Below are positions 46,304-56,333 of a DNA stretch of 64,000 nt, one piece after another (the first letter of the stretch is position 1; each line of letters opens with the position of its first letter). The position numbers and the translations under genes were made by a program. The stretch is from Metabacillus sp. KUDC1714 (GTDB lineage Bacteria; Bacillota; Bacilli; Bacillales; Bacillaceae): the NCBI RefSeq assembly GCF_014217835.1, contig NZ_CP055263.1:3413501-3477500 (forward strand), read 5' to 3'. Under the pieces are notes generated by a model, which did no database searches, was not told the DNA's origin, and saw only the letters and a program-made list of their open reading frames with translations.

Positions 46304-47983
46304 ATGAAAAAAGTATGGTGGAAAGAAGCAGTCGCATACCAGGTCTATCCTAGAAGTTTTATGGATTCTAATGGTGATGGTATCGGTGATTTGCAAGGCA
46401 TGATTTCAAAATTAGATTATATAAAAGATTTAGGAATTGATGTCATTTGGATTTGTCCAATGTACAAATCACCTAATGATGATAATGGTTATGATATTAG
46501 CGATTATCAAGATATTATGGGTGATTTTGGAACAATGGCAGACTTTGATCAATTATTAGAGGAAGTTCATAATCGCGGGATGAAGCTCATTATTGACTTG
46601 GTTATTAACCATACGAGTGATGAACACCCATGGTTTATTGAATCTCGTTCATCCAAAGATGATCCTAAACGTGATTGGTATATCTGGCAAGATGGTAAGG
46701 ACGGCAAGGAACCTAATAACTGGGAAAGTATTTTTAGTGGTTCTGCTTGGAAATATGATGAAAAAACCCAACAATATTATCTTCACCTCTTTTCAACAAA
46801 GCAACCAGATCTTAATTGGCGAAACAAAGAGGTGAGAAATTCTTTATACGAAATGATTAATTGGTGGCTTGATAAAGGGATTGATGGGTTCCGTGTTGAT
46901 GCAATTAGTCACATTAATAAAGAAGAAGGCTTAGAGGATATGCCAAATGAGAAGGGACTAAAATATGTTCCATCTTTTGATAAGCATATGAATGTAAGTG
47001 GAATTCATAAATATCTTCAAGAATTAAAGGAAGAAACCTTTTCTAAATACGATATTATGACAGTTGGAGAAGCAAATGGCGTGAAAGCAGAGGATAAAGA
47101 AGACCTTGACGAGTGGGTAGGTGAAGAAAAAGGAAAATTCAACATGGTGTTCCAATTTGAGCATTTATCGTTATGGGATGCAGGTAAAAAGAAAAAGCTA
47201 GACATTGTTGAATTGAAAAATGTTTTATCAAAATGGCAAAAAGGTCTTGAAAACAAAGGATGGAATGCGCTTTTTATCGAAAATCATGATCAACCACGCA
47301 GAGTATCTACCTGGGGAAATGATACTCGATATTGGTTTGAAAGTGCAACTGCACTTGGGGCGATGTACTTCCTTATGCAAGGAACACCGTTTATCTATCA
47401 AGGACAAGAAATTGGAATGACGAATGTAAAGTTTAATTCCATTGAAGATTACAATGATGTTGCAGATAAAAATATGTACCGAATTAAACGTGAGGAAGGC
47501 GTGGCACATGGGGATATTATGGATGTAATCTGGTCTTCAAGTCGCGATAATTCAAGAACACCGATGCAATGGTCATCAGAGCAAAATGCAGGTTTTACAA
47601 CTGGAAAACCATGGCTTGGTGTGAATGAGAACTTTAAAGAAATAAATGTAGAAAATCAACTTCAAGATGAGTCATCAGTGCTTCATTTTTATAAAAAAAT
47701 GATACAACTTAAGAAGAAAAATGAAGTATTCACCTATGGAAACTATAATTTGATTCTTGATGATCATCCGCAAATTTATGCGTACACACGTACAATGGAT
47801 AATGACAAGGTTGTTGTGTTCTCAAATCTATCGGAGGAAATAGCGACTTGGGATGATGTATTGGATTTCTCTGTAGGTTCAGATGACTTATTGCTAGCAA
47901 ATCATGCTGTACTTGACCACGACTTAGTTAGTAAGTTTACTCTAAAACCATATGAAACTAGAGTATATCGAATTAAAAACTGA
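46304..47983 (+). CDS. malL: GH13 alpha-glucosidase (MalL/oligo-1,6-glucosidase type)
   Basis: The protein has 559 residues, lacks a signal peptide, and is cytoplasmic. It has the GH13 (subfamily 31) barrel with VYPRSFMDSNGDGIGDL, nucleophile D199 (GFRVDAISH), acid/base E256 (VGEANGV) and D329 (ENHDQPR), followed by a beta domain. Numbering aligns with Bacillus cereus oligo-1,6-glucosidase. The residue after the nucleophile is Ala200, where alpha-1,6-specific members have Val, so maltase-like alpha-1,4 preference or broad activity is possible. It would break imported oligosaccharides to glucose and is preceded by a LacI regulator. Confidence 0.92.
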   Translation: MKKVWWKEAVAYQVYPRSFMDSNGDGIGDLQGMISKLDYIKDLGIDVIWICPMYKSPNDDNGYDISDYQDIMGDFGTMADFDQLLEEVHNRGMKLIIDLVINHTSDEHPWFIESRSSKDDPKRDWYIWQDGKDGKEPNNWESIFSGSAWKYDEKTQQYYLHLFSTKQPDLNWRNKEVRNSLYEMINWWLDKGIDGFRVDAISHINKEEGLEDMPNEKGLKYVPSFDKHMNVSGIHKYLQELKEETFSKYDIMTVGEANGVKAEDKEDLDEWVGEEKGKFNMVFQFEHLSLWDAGKKKKLDIVELKNVLSKWQKGLENKGWNALFIENHDQPRRVSTWGNDTRYWFESATALGAMYFLMQGTPFIYQGQEIGMTNVKFNSIEDYNDVADKNMYRIKREEGVAHGDIMDVIWSSSRDNSRTPMQWSSEQNAGFTTGKPWLGVNENFKEINVENQLQDESSVLHFYKKMIQLKKKNEVFTYGNYNLILDDHPQIYAYTRTMDNDKVVVFSNLSEEIATWDDVLDFSVGSDDLLLANHAVLDHDLVSKFTLKPYETRVYRIKN

Positions 47984-47994
47984 TTGATTTAATG

Positions 47995-48026
47995 AAGGTG
48001 TATCACATTTAGTGGTATGCCTTTTT
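47995..48026 (+). terminator. Terminator after alpha-glucosidase gene
   Basis: AAGGTGTATCAC pairs with GTGGTATGCCTT, including G-U pairs, across a five-base loop, followed by TTT. Confidence 0.7.
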
Positions 48027-48109
48027 AATATGGTATTGGAATTAAAATTATTTTTAGAAAATTATGTAAAAAGTCCTCTTGTTAAAAATAATGAAACTAG
48101 TTACAATGA

Positions 48110-48126
48110 AACTAATTATATTAGTT
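48110..48126. promoter_or_regulatory. TetR-type operator candidate
   Basis: AACTAAT and ATTAGTT form a perfect palindrome around TAT, with two further related half-sites close by (AAACTAG at 48094, AAACTAATTAG at 48130). It lies between promoter and start of the hydrolase-TetR operon, as expected for autoregulation. Confidence 0.5.
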
Positions 48127-48159
48127 TTAAAACTAATTAGATTAAAGGGGAGATTTTTT

Positions 48160-48882
48160 ATGAAATTATCAAAGGAAGAAACTGTATATCAACTTACATT
48201 TTTACCAGGCTTTTTTCCAGTGAATTGTTTCGTAATTGAAGAGCAAACGGAGCTTACGCTAATTGATACAGGGATACCGAGCAGTTACAAAGGAATTTTA
48301 CATGTAATTGAAAAACTTGATAAGCCACTTACGAACATTTTATTAACACATTCACATGTAGATCATGTTGGTGCCTTAGATGAATTGAAAAGTAAATTCC
48401 CTCATGTCCCTGTTTCCATCTCTACTCGTGAAAGTCGGTTACTAAAAGGGGATAAAACATTAGACAGAAATGAGTCGCAAATACCAATCAAAGGCGGAGT
48501 TCCTAAAAGTCTTAAAACAACACAAGCTGATTGTCTGCTAGAAGAAGGTGACCGCATTGGATCATTACAGGTTATCGCAACTCCAGGTCATACGCCCGGC
48601 TCAATCTCTTTCTTTGATACTCGTAACCAAGCAATAATTGTCGGTGATGCGATGCAGACAAGAGGAGGAACCGCGGTAAGCGGCCAAATTGTTCCACTTT
48701 TTCCGTTTCCTGCATTTGGCACATGGGACAAAGAACTATCAATTGAAAGTGTAAAAAAGATTGAAAAATTAAAACCTAGCTTATTGGCAGTAGGACATGG
48801 AGAAATGATAAAAAAACCAGAACTCCTTATCCAAAAGGCTATTCAGAAAGCAGAAAAAAATGTTGCAACAGCCACGAAATAA
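48160..48882 (+). CDS. Metallo-beta-lactamase-fold hydrolase
   Basis: From the ATG at 48160, after AAAGGGGAG, the protein has 240 residues. Zinc-binding motifs are THSHVDHVG (HxHxDH), a later His in TPGHTPGS, an Asp in IIVGDAMQ and a final His in VGHGE. The family hydrolyses many substrates (thioesters, lactones, lactams); none is indicated here. It overlaps none of its neighbours but shares an operon with the TetR gene. Confidence 0.88.
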   Translation: MKLSKEETVYQLTFLPGFFPVNCFVIEEQTELTLIDTGIPSSYKGILHVIEKLDKPLTNILLTHSHVDHVGALDELKSKFPHVPVSISTRESRLLKGDKTLDRNESQIPIKGGVPKSLKTTQADCLLEEGDRIGSLQVIATPGHTPGSISFFDTRNQAIIVGDAMQTRGGTAVSGQIVPLFPFPAFGTWDKELSIESVKKIEKLKPSLLAVGHGEMIKKPELLIQKAIQKAEKNVATATK

Positions 48883-48898
48883 AGAAAGGTTGATTAGA

Positions 48899-49474
48899 AT
48901 GGCACCAAGAATCGGACTTAATTTACAAACAATCTTACAAACAGCTACTCAAATTGCTAATGAAGAGGGTGTTGAAGCTATAACATTAGCAACATTGGCA
49001 AAAAAACTATCGGTACGACCACCATCTTTGTACAACCACATTGATGGCTTAACTGGTCTGCGAAGAAAATTAGCTATACACGGAATGGATGATCTTTATA
49101 GCAAGCTAACTCAAGCTGCGATTGGAAGATCAAAGGATGAAGCAGTCCATGCAATTGCGGATGCTTATGTTGCATTTGTAAGGGATCAACCTGGATTATA
49201 TGAGATAACAATTAGTACATCTGCTCTGGAAGATACAGAGATTCAATTAGCAGGTCAAAGAATCGTTGATTTAACAATTCAAGTGTTAAATGGATACGGT
49301 TTAGAAGAAAATGCAGCGCTTCATGCTGTTCGTGGATTAAGGAGCATTTTGCACGGATTTTCTTCTCTTGAACAAAAGGGTGGGTTTGGTTTGCCTCTTG
49401 ACCTTGATATTAGCCTCCATTTATTAATTGACAGTTTTTTAGCTGGAATTGACAAGATGAAAAAAGATTCATAA
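48899..49474 (+). CDS. TetR-family transcriptional regulator
   Basis: From the ATG at 48899 the protein has 191 residues. The N-terminal helix-turn-helix reads ILQTATQIANEEG and LAKKLSVRPPSLYNHIDGL; the helical C-terminal domain resembles the TetR_C_33 (WHG) type. It probably represses its own operon through the nearby palindrome in response to a small molecule linked to the hydrolase. Confidence 0.9.
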   Translation: MAPRIGLNLQTILQTATQIANEEGVEAITLATLAKKLSVRPPSLYNHIDGLTGLRRKLAIHGMDDLYSKLTQAAIGRSKDEAVHAIADAYVAFVRDQPGLYEITISTSALEDTEIQLAGQRIVDLTIQVLNGYGLEENAALHAVRGLRSILHGFSSLEQKGGFGLPLDLDISLHLLIDSFLAGIDKMKKDS

Positions 49475-49501
49475 CGTAACACTGTAATGGGGGAGCTTGG
49501 A

Positions 49502-49840
49502 ATGCTTTTATTAAAAGCTAGTAATTTAGGATTTCGGTTTGTTTTAGAACTATGTGCATTAGCAGCACTTGGTTATTGGGGTTTTAAAGCAGGTCATGGT
49601 ATCCTTTTGAAGGTTATATTAGGGCTTGGAACACCATTAGCAGCTGCAACTCTTTGGGGATTGTTCGGCTCTCCGGCTGCACCCTTCAAAGTCGGTGTCC
49701 CAATTAGACTATTATTAGAGATTGTGATCAATGGTGCAGCAGCTTTCGCATTATATGCTTCAGGCAAAGCTTCATTAGCTGGCACTTTTATTGTTGTCGT
49801 TATTATTAATAAAGTCCTAATGATTGTTTGGGAACAGTGA
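49502..49840 (+). CDS. YrdB-like DUF2568 membrane protein
   Basis: From the ATG at 49502, after GGGGGAG, the protein has 112 residues with four hydrophobic helices; FRFVLELCALAALGYWG and LWGLFGSPAAP mark DUF2568/YrdB. The function is unknown. It is 27 bases after the TetR gene and so in its operon. Confidence 0.8.
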   Translation: MLLLKASNLGFRFVLELCALAALGYWGFKAGHGILLKVILGLGTPLAAATLWGLFGSPAAPFKVGVPIRLLLEIVINGAAAFALYASGKASLAGTFIVVVIINKVLMIVWEQ

Positions 49841-49875
49841 AGAAGAATAGGGAAATTTGATGGATTTTGTCGAAT

Positions 49876-49970
49876 AGTCGATAAAATGAAAAAATCGAAG
49901 ATAAATCATCAAATTCGAAGATAAATTAATAAAATCGAAGATAAAAGACCCATAATCGTAGATGAAAATT
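49876..49970. repeat. Short tandem repeats of about 20 bases
   Basis: Units begin with TCGAAGATAAA at 49895, 49915 and 49935, with degenerate units at about 49878 (TCGATAAAATG) and 49956 (TCGTAGATGA). Unit length is 20-21 bases. Spacing is too short and irregular for a CRISPR. Confidence 0.7.
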
Positions 49971-50066
49971 TATCTTAAACCTCTCATTATATAAAATGCT
50001 TTCCTTGTGCATGTCCATCTAGGGCTATGATAAGATAAATGGATCGACATGAAAGGAAGGTTTGGC

Positions 50067-51404
50067 ATGAATCAACAAGATTTTACAAATGGAAAGATTG
50101 TAAAGCAAATCTGGTTTTTCTCACTGCCAATTATGCTTACAAACTTGTTGCAAGTATCCTATCAATTTATCGATAGCTTGTGGGTTGGTAATCTTCTTGG
50201 TGCAAATGCTCTAGGGGCTATTGCCGTTTCTAGTACGGTGATTTTTACAATTTTATCGTTCATTATTGGAATAAATAACGCAACTTTAACGATTCTATCA
50301 CAGCAAAAAGGTCAAGGGAATGAGAGTGGGCTTAAAAGCTATATTAATGCATTTGTTGTGATATTAACTATTTTATCTGTATTGTTAGGTATCATCGGCT
50401 ATATCTTTTCTGAGATGATCGTAGAACTTCTTGGTACTCCTCAATCAATGATCAAAGAGGCAACGGCGTATCTTCAAATCAATTTCATCGGAATCTTATT
50501 TTTATTTGGCTACAATTTCATCGGTACAGTCTTAAGGGCACTAGGTGATAGTAAAACACCGATTCGATATGTTGTTATTGCAGTTATTTTAAATGCGCTT
50601 CTCGATCCAATATATCTGTTTGTATTCAAGCTTGGAATTGAAGGTGCAGCCTATGCAACGATCCTTTCGCAAGGTATTGCTTTTTTATATGGTATTTTCG
50701 ATACGATGAAGCGAACGCTTATCCCGTTTATATTACCTAAGCTACCGAAAAAGGATGAAGTCGTGACGATTTTGAAGCTTGGAATTCCATCAGGCCTACA
50801 AATGACCGTCATTTCAGCTGGTGTGATGGCAATTATGAGTGTTGTCAACTCTTTCGGGAATGATGTTGTCGCAGGATTTGGTGCTGCCCAGCGTCTTGAT
50901 AGTGTCATTATGTTACCAGCTATGGCGCTTGGTACAGCTGTTAATAGTATGGCTGGACAAAATATCGGGGCAAATAAAATGGACCGTGTTCACCAGATTG
51001 CTAAATATGGAGTTTTGATCAATCTTTTTATTATGGTCTTTATAAGTATTCTAGTTGTTATATTTGCAGAAATCGCGATTAGGCTATTTATTAATGAAGA
51101 AGCCGCTGTTCAATTCGGAATGAGATACTTACAAATTATTGCCCTATTTTATCCGTTTTTAGGGATTAATTTTATCTTAAATGGTATTGTCCGCGCTGCA
51201 GGTGCAATGTTTCAAGTATTAGTTCTTAATGTGATTTCCTTTTGGATTCTTCGCTACCCACTATCTTTTTTATGTTCAGTTTGGTTGGGAGAAAATGGGG
51301 TTGCAGTTGGAATGGGACTAAGTTTTGTGATCAGCAGTGTGATTGCATATGGTTATTATAAGTTTGGTAAATGGGATAAAATAAAGGTTAGTAAAGTACT
51401 GTGA
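50067..51404 (+). CDS. MATE-family efflux transporter
   Basis: From the ATG at 50067, after GGAAGG, the protein has 445 residues and 12 predicted membrane helices in two homologous halves. Typical motifs are SLPIMLTNLLQVSYQFID, VGNLLGANALGAIAVS and the second-half GFGAAQRLDSVIMLPAMAL. It exports organic cations or drugs by sodium or proton exchange. It is monocistronic. Confidence 0.92.
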   Translation: MNQQDFTNGKIVKQIWFFSLPIMLTNLLQVSYQFIDSLWVGNLLGANALGAIAVSSTVIFTILSFIIGINNATLTILSQQKGQGNESGLKSYINAFVVILTILSVLLGIIGYIFSEMIVELLGTPQSMIKEATAYLQINFIGILFLFGYNFIGTVLRALGDSKTPIRYVVIAVILNALLDPIYLFVFKLGIEGAAYATILSQGIAFLYGIFDTMKRTLIPFILPKLPKKDEVVTILKLGIPSGLQMTVISAGVMAIMSVVNSFGNDVVAGFGAAQRLDSVIMLPAMALGTAVNSMAGQNIGANKMDRVHQIAKYGVLINLFIMVFISILVVIFAEIAIRLFINEEAAVQFGMRYLQIIALFYPFLGINFILNGIVRAAGAMFQVLVLNVISFWILRYPLSFLCSVWLGENGVAVGMGLSFVISSVIAYGYYKFGKWDKIKVSKVL

Positions 51405-51504
51405 AAATAACACTAACTCCATCTGCAAATTTTCTAAAAATTAGCGTTTACAGTCTTGACAGTAGGCAAAATACTCGGCATAATAGTAAAAAATCGATGA
51501 ACGT

Positions 51505-51962
51505 GTACGGAGGAATAGTAAGCGGGACTTTTAGTACCAGAGAGTGAAGTTTATTAGCTGGAAGACTTCATAACATAAAAGCCGTCGAACCTACCTCCTG
51601 AGTCCTATGAAAACATAGGCGTGTCCCTGACGTTAAAAGGGTAAAGTGGGATGTGATTGAAAAATAGATAAGAAGGTTTAAGTTTTGGTACTTAGATTTT
51701 CGTGTCTAGCTCCAGCGCCAAAGCTTCGAAGCACAGGACGTGCGAGTGCAGTCAATGCGACAGGACGTCGCGTTTTAACTGCCTCTAGGGTCTAGCCACT
51801 AATGAAATGAAGGTAAAGAACACCTTCATTTCATTAGCGTCTTATGCTTGTCGGAGCTGAACAAGGCGCTTCCGCATTTCTAATTCACATTCAATAAAGG
51901 TGGTACCACGGAAGCATAGCTCTTTTCGTCCTTATTTTTAGGGATGAATAGGGCTTTTTTGT
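51505..51962 (+). promoter_or_regulatory. Proline T-box leader of proBA
   Basis: Stem I is closed by GGAGG (51509-51513) and CCTCC (51594-51598). It shows the 5' AGTA, the AGAGAG and GCTGGAA loop motifs, and a specifier loop GAACCTAC in which CCT (51590-51592) is a proline codon. The antiterminator T-box TGGTACCACGGAAG is at 51901-51914, and the terminator follows at 51918-51962 (TCGTCCTTATTTTTAGGGA and T-run). Uncharged tRNA-Pro should allow read-through into proB. The leader is unusually long because about 180 bases of a repeat lie between the stem I/II region and the T-box. Confidence 0.9.
51701..51881. repeat. Bacillaceae repeat element inside the T-box leader
   Basis: The ends GTGTCTAGCTCCAGCGCC and GTCGGAGCTGAACAAGGCGC are, from memory, those of a dispersed Bacillaceae/Geobacillus element. 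Inside are three hairpins: GCTTCGAAGC, GCGACAGGACGTCGC, and CTAATGAAATGAAGGT pairing with ACCTTCATTTCATTAG. It is GC-richer than its flanks. Confidence 0.7.
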
Positions 51963-52013
51963 TTTAATTATGCATGGGATGTATTTAAAGAAAAATAGTG
52001 GAGGAAAGAGATC

Positions 52014-53114
52014 ATGGAAAAAAAGCGGATTGTCGTCAAGATCGGTAGTAGCTCGTTAACAAATACTAAGGGTCAAATCGATCAAGAGAAATTTTCAGAC
52101 CATGTTCATGCAGTGGTAGCACTACGTGAAGCGGGTCATGAAGTACTGCTTGTGTCATCAGGTGCTGTCGCTGCTGGATTTTCTCGGCTAGGATATCCAA
52201 CACGACCGATAACATTAAAGGGTAAGCAAGCAGCAGCTGCGGTGGGGCAAAGTCTACTTGTCCAATCCTATATTGAACAGTTTGGTCAATTTGATATCAT
52301 ACCAGCACAAATTCTTCTAACACGAAATGACTTTTCAAAGCAGGATCGTTATAAAAATGCTTATGCGACAATTACAGAGCTTTTAGAACGAGGAATTTTG
52401 CCAATTATAAATGAAAATGACACGGTCTCTGTTGAAGAGTTGACATTTGGTGATAATGATATGCTTTCTGCGCTAGTAAGCGGACTTATTCATGCCGACC
52501 AGCTTATTATTTTAACAGATATTAATGGCTTATATGATTCAAATCCTCGGACAAATCCTTTAGCAAAAAAAATTGACTATCTACCTGAGGTGACAGAAGA
52601 CATGCTTGCTGCCGCTGAAGGTGCCGGAACAAAGGTAGGAACAGGCGGAATGAAGTCAAAATTAATGGCTGCTAAGACGGCAATTTCATTAGGTGTTCAA
52701 GTATTTATCGGCTTAGGGAAAGGAAATAACAAGCTAATAGATATAATCGAGGGCGCTGGAAATGGAACCTATATTGGAAAAAACGGATTAACTACTATTA
52801 ATAATAGTAGACAATGGATTGCGTTTCATTCGGAAGTATCAGGCAAAATATACGTTGATAAAGGTGCAGAGGATGCACTTTTATACAATGGAAAAAGTCT
52901 ACTTCCGGCAGGAGTCTATGATATTAAAGGCTCATTTCAGAAATGTGATGTTGTAGAAGTAGTTGGACCAAATGGATTGTTAGGTAAGGGTGAGGTTCTT
53001 TTTTCTTCTGATGAGTTAAAAAAATTCATGGGGAAACGAAGTGAAGAGCTAAGTAAAGACGAGGTTTTATCATCAATTGTTGTGATACATCGAAATAAAT
53101 GGGTAAAAGCATAG
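52014..53114 (+). CDS. proB: Glutamate 5-kinase
   Basis: The protein has 366 residues, starting with ATG after GGAGGAAAG. The amino-acid-kinase domain (about 1-255) has [31 protein letters not shown] and GTGGMKSKL; a C-terminal PUA domain follows (about 275-360). It phosphorylates glutamate at the gamma-carboxyl, the first step of proline synthesis. It is under the T-box leader and 11 bases before proA. Confidence 0.96.
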   Translation: MEKKRIVVKIGSSSLTNTKGQIDQEKFSDHVHAVVALREAGHEVLLVSSGAVAAGFSRLGYPTRPITLKGKQAAAAVGQSLLVQSYIEQFGQFDIIPAQILLTRNDFSKQDRYKNAYATITELLERGILPIINENDTVSVEELTFGDNDMLSALVSGLIHADQLIILTDINGLYDSNPRTNPLAKKIDYLPEVTEDMLAAAEGAGTKVGTGGMKSKLMAAKTAISLGVQVFIGLGKGNNKLIDIIEGAGNGTYIGKNGLTTINNSRQWIAFHSEVSGKIYVDKGAEDALLYNGKSLLPAGVYDIKGSFQKCDVVEVVGPNGLLGKGEVLFSSDELKKFMGKRSEELSKDEVLSSIVVIHRNKWVKA

Positions 53115-53125
53115 GAGGGAATAAG

Positions 53126-54370
53126 ATGAGTGAGGTATTACTAAAGGGAAAAGCAGCAAAAACAGCAAGTTTTATGATGGTCGGCATATCAACAGAGGAA
53201 AAAAATGAAGCGTTGGGGAAAATCGCTGATCAGTTACTTGTTGATCAAGAGTATATCCTTGAAGAAAATCAAAAGGATCTTGAAGCTGGAAGAAAAAATG
53301 GATTATCAGAAAGCGTATTAGATCGCATCATGCTAAACGAAAAACGGATTCTTGATATGGCAGAAGCGATACGACTTTTAATTGATCTAAAAGATCCTAT
53401 CGGTGAAACACTCGAAACGATTCATAAAGACAATGGTCTGCTTATAAGACAGAATCGCGTACCACTGGGTGTAATCGGGATGATTTATGAAGCAAGGCCT
53501 AATGTGACAATTGACGCGGCAACACTTACATTAAAAACAGGAAATGCTGTTATTTTAAGAGGAAGCTCATCTGCACGTTTTTCAAATGAGGCACTTGTTC
53601 AGTCGATTCATAAAGCATTAGAAATAAGCAAGGTACCTGTAGATGCTGTTCAATTAATTGAAGATACAAGCAGAGAAACAGCAAAAGAACTATTTCACTT
53701 AAAGGAATATTTAGATGTCTTAATTCCACGTGGTGGTAAGAATCTGATCGATACAGTGGTTAGAGAGGCAACAGTACCTGTTCTTGAAACAGGAGCTGGA
53801 AACTGTCATGTGTTTATCGATGAATCAGCTGATTATCAGATGGCTGAAAGTATTGTGATTAATGGAAAAACTCAACGTCCTTCTGTATGTAATGCAATTG
53901 AAACAATTTTAATCGAAGAAAAATGGTTTGCACAACATGGTAAGGATTTAATTGATACGTTAAATGACCATGGTGTTGAAATTTATGGGGATAGTGTAGT
54001 AAGTAGTGTGTTTGGTACTGCGAAACTAGCAACTGAAGAAGATTGGTATACCGAATACTTGGCTCTTTCCGTAAGTATTAAGGTAGTAAAAAGTGTGGAA
54101 GAAGCTATTAACCATATTAATAAGTATGGAACAAATCACTCAGAAGCAATCATCACAGCAAGTGAGGACCGTGCAAATAAATTCCTAAATAAAGTAGATG
54201 CTGCAGCTGTGTATCATAATGCATCAACACGTTTTACGGATGGCTCTGAATTCGGATATGGAGCGGAAATTGGCATTAGTACACAAAAGCTACATGCTAG
54301 AGGTCCGATGGGATTAAACGCGTTAACTTCAAGTAAGTTTTTCGTTTATGGAACAGGCCAGATTCGTTAA
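53126..54370 (+). CDS. proA: Glutamate-5-semialdehyde dehydrogenase (gamma-glutamyl phosphate reductase)
   Basis: From the ATG at 53126, after GGAGGG, the protein has 414 residues. It has an aldehyde-dehydrogenase fold with [16 protein letters not shown] and catalytic Cys in [10 protein letters not shown], and ends in the family [15 protein letters not shown]. It reduces gamma-glutamyl phosphate with NADPH. Second gene of the proline operon; no proC follows. Confidence 0.96.
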   Translation: MSEVLLKGKAAKTASFMMVGISTEEKNEALGKIADQLLVDQEYILEENQKDLEAGRKNGLSESVLDRIMLNEKRILDMAEAIRLLIDLKDPIGETLETIHKDNGLLIRQNRVPLGVIGMIYEARPNVTIDAATLTLKTGNAVILRGSSSARFSNEALVQSIHKALEISKVPVDAVQLIEDTSRETAKELFHLKEYLDVLIPRGGKNLIDTVVREATVPVLETGAGNCHVFIDESADYQMAESIVINGKTQRPSVCNAIETILIEEKWFAQHGKDLIDTLNDHGVEIYGDSVVSSVFGTAKLATEEDWYTEYLALSVSIKVVKSVEEAINHINKYGTNHSEAIITASEDRANKFLNKVDAAAVYHNASTRFTDGSEFGYGAEIGISTQKLHARGPMGLNALTSSKFFVYGTGQIR

Positions 54371-54394
54371 TAAATGATAGTCATGATTGATTGC

Positions 54395-54431
54395 GAGCTT
54401 AACCTAGAATAATTAGGTCTAGCTCTTTTTT
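54395..54431 (+). terminator. Terminator of proBA
   Basis: GAGCT and AGCTC flank inner arms CCTA/TAGG, followed by TTTTTT. Typical intrinsic terminator. Confidence 0.75.
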
Positions 54432-54612
54432 GTCGTTTGGGAAATTATAAATTTCATGTAATGCAGATAATACTTAATCTTACAAAACAGGGTAATAGTA
54501 GTAAACCTCAGGTTAATGGTAAAATAATAATAAAACTAAATCTAAAATGTTTCATAAATAATGATTAAAGGGATCTCAAATTACAATCAATCATAACGAG
54601 AAGGAGGATAAA

Positions 54613-55326
54613 ATGGACCAAATCACCTTTTACCCACAAGGCGACAAGGCAATCACGATTCATTTTGGTCAAGAACTACATAAAGACCTTCATCAGAAGA
54701 TCATTGCCTTCACTGAATTCATAGAAGCAAACCCTTTTCCAGGATTGCTCGAGGTCATCCCAAGCTTTACTTCTGCCACAATTAGTTATGAACCAACAAA
54801 GATTGAGATGGTTACTCCCAAAAAAACACCATATGACGTTGTCCTTAGCATACTAAAATCCAGACTAACTAACCTACCAGTATCCATTTCTCATCCATCA
54901 AAAACAGTCACGATCCCAGTTTGCTATGGCGGAGATTTTGGTCCTGACTTACAAGATGTTGCAGACTACCATCATTTAACACAACAGCAAATCATTAATA
55001 TCCACGCTAACCAAGAGTACTTAGTTTATATGATTGGTTTTGCGCCAGGCTTTCCTTATCTTGGTGGAATGTCAAAAGAAATTGCAACACCAAGGAAAGC
55101 GACGCCAAGATTGAAGATACCAGTAGGAAGTGTTGGGATTGGCGGGGAACAAACAGGGGTATACCCGATTGAAAGTCCAGGAGGCTGGCAGTTAATTGGA
55201 CGAACACCTATACGGTTATTTCGGCAAGATGCAAAACAACCTAGTCTATTACGTGCAGGAGATTTCGTCCGTTTTCAACCAATTACTCCACAGCAATTTG
55301 AAGCTCTAAGGATAGAGAAGCAATGA
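54613..55326 (+). CDS. pxpB: 5-oxoprolinase subunit PxpB (KipI homologue)
   Basis: The protein has 237 residues of the AHS1/carboxyltransferase subdomain C-D type, starting after GAAGGAGG. Family signatures are FTSATISYEP, MIGFAPGFPYLGGM and GGEQTGVYPIESPGGW. Together with PxpC and PxpA it forms ATP-dependent 5-oxoprolinase, turning pyroglutamate to glutamate. Its stop overlaps the pxpC start. Confidence 0.93.
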   Translation: MDQITFYPQGDKAITIHFGQELHKDLHQKIIAFTEFIEANPFPGLLEVIPSFTSATISYEPTKIEMVTPKKTPYDVVLSILKSRLTNLPVSISHPSKTVTIPVCYGGDFGPDLQDVADYHHLTQQQIINIHANQEYLVYMIGFAPGFPYLGGMSKEIATPRKATPRLKIPVGSVGIGGEQTGVYPIESPGGWQLIGRTPIRLFRQDAKQPSLLRAGDFVRFQPITPQQFEALRIEKQ

Positions 55327-56333
55327 CGATAAAGGTGCTAGAACAAGGTTTATCGACAACAGTGCAGGATTTAGGGAGAATTGGATTTCAGCAATATGGA
55401 GTTGTTGTTGGTGGTGTGATGGATGAGGTCGCAGCAAAAATTGCTAATCTTCTCATTGGCAATAACGAAGATGATGCAGTGGTAGAAATGACGTTAATAG
55501 GACCAACATTGTTATTTCAACAGGATACATTAATATCGCTTTGTGGAGCTGATTTGTCTGCGAGCATTGGCAGCAAACCTGTACCATTATGGAAACCAAT
55601 TTTTGTGAAAGCAGGAAGTGTCCTTCGCTTCGGCCGTCCACTACAAGGCTGTAGAACTTACTTAGCTGTTGCAGGGGGAATTGATGTTCCATTGGTAATG
55701 GAAAGCCGAAGTACATATGTAAGGGGTGGTTTAGGTGGTTATCATGGCCGTACTTTGCAAAAGGGAGATGTACTCAACTACAAGCCGAGTGATTTAGCAA
55801 AATTCCTTTGTACGAGAATTTGGTCAGGACCATTTAAACAAGTCAATTGGACTGTAAGTTCGCTAATAAAACCAGTTTATAAGAAAGACCCAGAAATACG
55901 ATTTATAAAAGGACCTCAATTCGATCTATTTATAGAAAGATCTAAAAGAGAATTTCTTTCAGAAAAATATAAGGTTACACCTAATTCAGATCGCATGGGA
56001 TATCGCCTATCTGCAAAAGCACTTAAGTTAACCAAAGATGTTGAACTTTTATCAGAAGCTGTAACGATGGGAACGATTCAAGTGCCAAATGATGGTCAAC
56101 CGATTATTTTAATGGCAGATCGACAAACAATCGGTGGTTATCCGAAAATAGGTTATGTAGCAAGTATTGATTTTTCAGTATTATCACAAGTGATGCCAGG
56201 TGAAAATCTGACTTTTAAGGAAATAAGCATACAAGATGCTCAAAGACTGCTATTAGAGAGAGAGCATATGATTTCAAAAGTGAAAATTGGTATTTCATTA
56301 GCTTTTAGGAGGATGAAGCATGGTTCGTATTGA
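55323..56333 (+). CDS. pxpC: 5-oxoprolinase subunit PxpC (KipA homologue)
   Basis: The protein has 336 residues of the AHS2 carboxyltransferase type. [32 protein letters not shown] and [21 protein letters not shown] are family hallmarks. ATGA overlap with pxpB, and 14-base overlap with pxpA, show a tightly coupled operon. Confidence 0.93.
   Translation: MTIKVLEQGLSTTVQDLGRIGFQQYGVVVGGVMDEVAAKIANLLIGNNEDDAVVEMTLIGPTLLFQQDTLISLCGADLSASIGSKPVPLWKPIFVKAGSVLRFGRPLQGCRTYLAVAGGIDVPLVMESRSTYVRGGLGGYHGRTLQKGDVLNYKPSDLAKFLCTRIWSGPFKQVNWTVSSLIKPVYKKDPEIRFIKGPQFDLFIERSKREFLSEKYKVTPNSDRMGYRLSAKALKLTKDVELLSEAVTMGTIQVPNDGQPIILMADRQTIGGYPKIGYVASIDFSVLSQVMPGENLTFKEISIQDAQRLLLEREHMISKVKIGISLAFRRMKHGSY

Noticed and set aside
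49876..49970. Possible small CRISPR array
   Set aside because: The units are contiguous at 20-21 bases with no spacers, and no cas gene is present.
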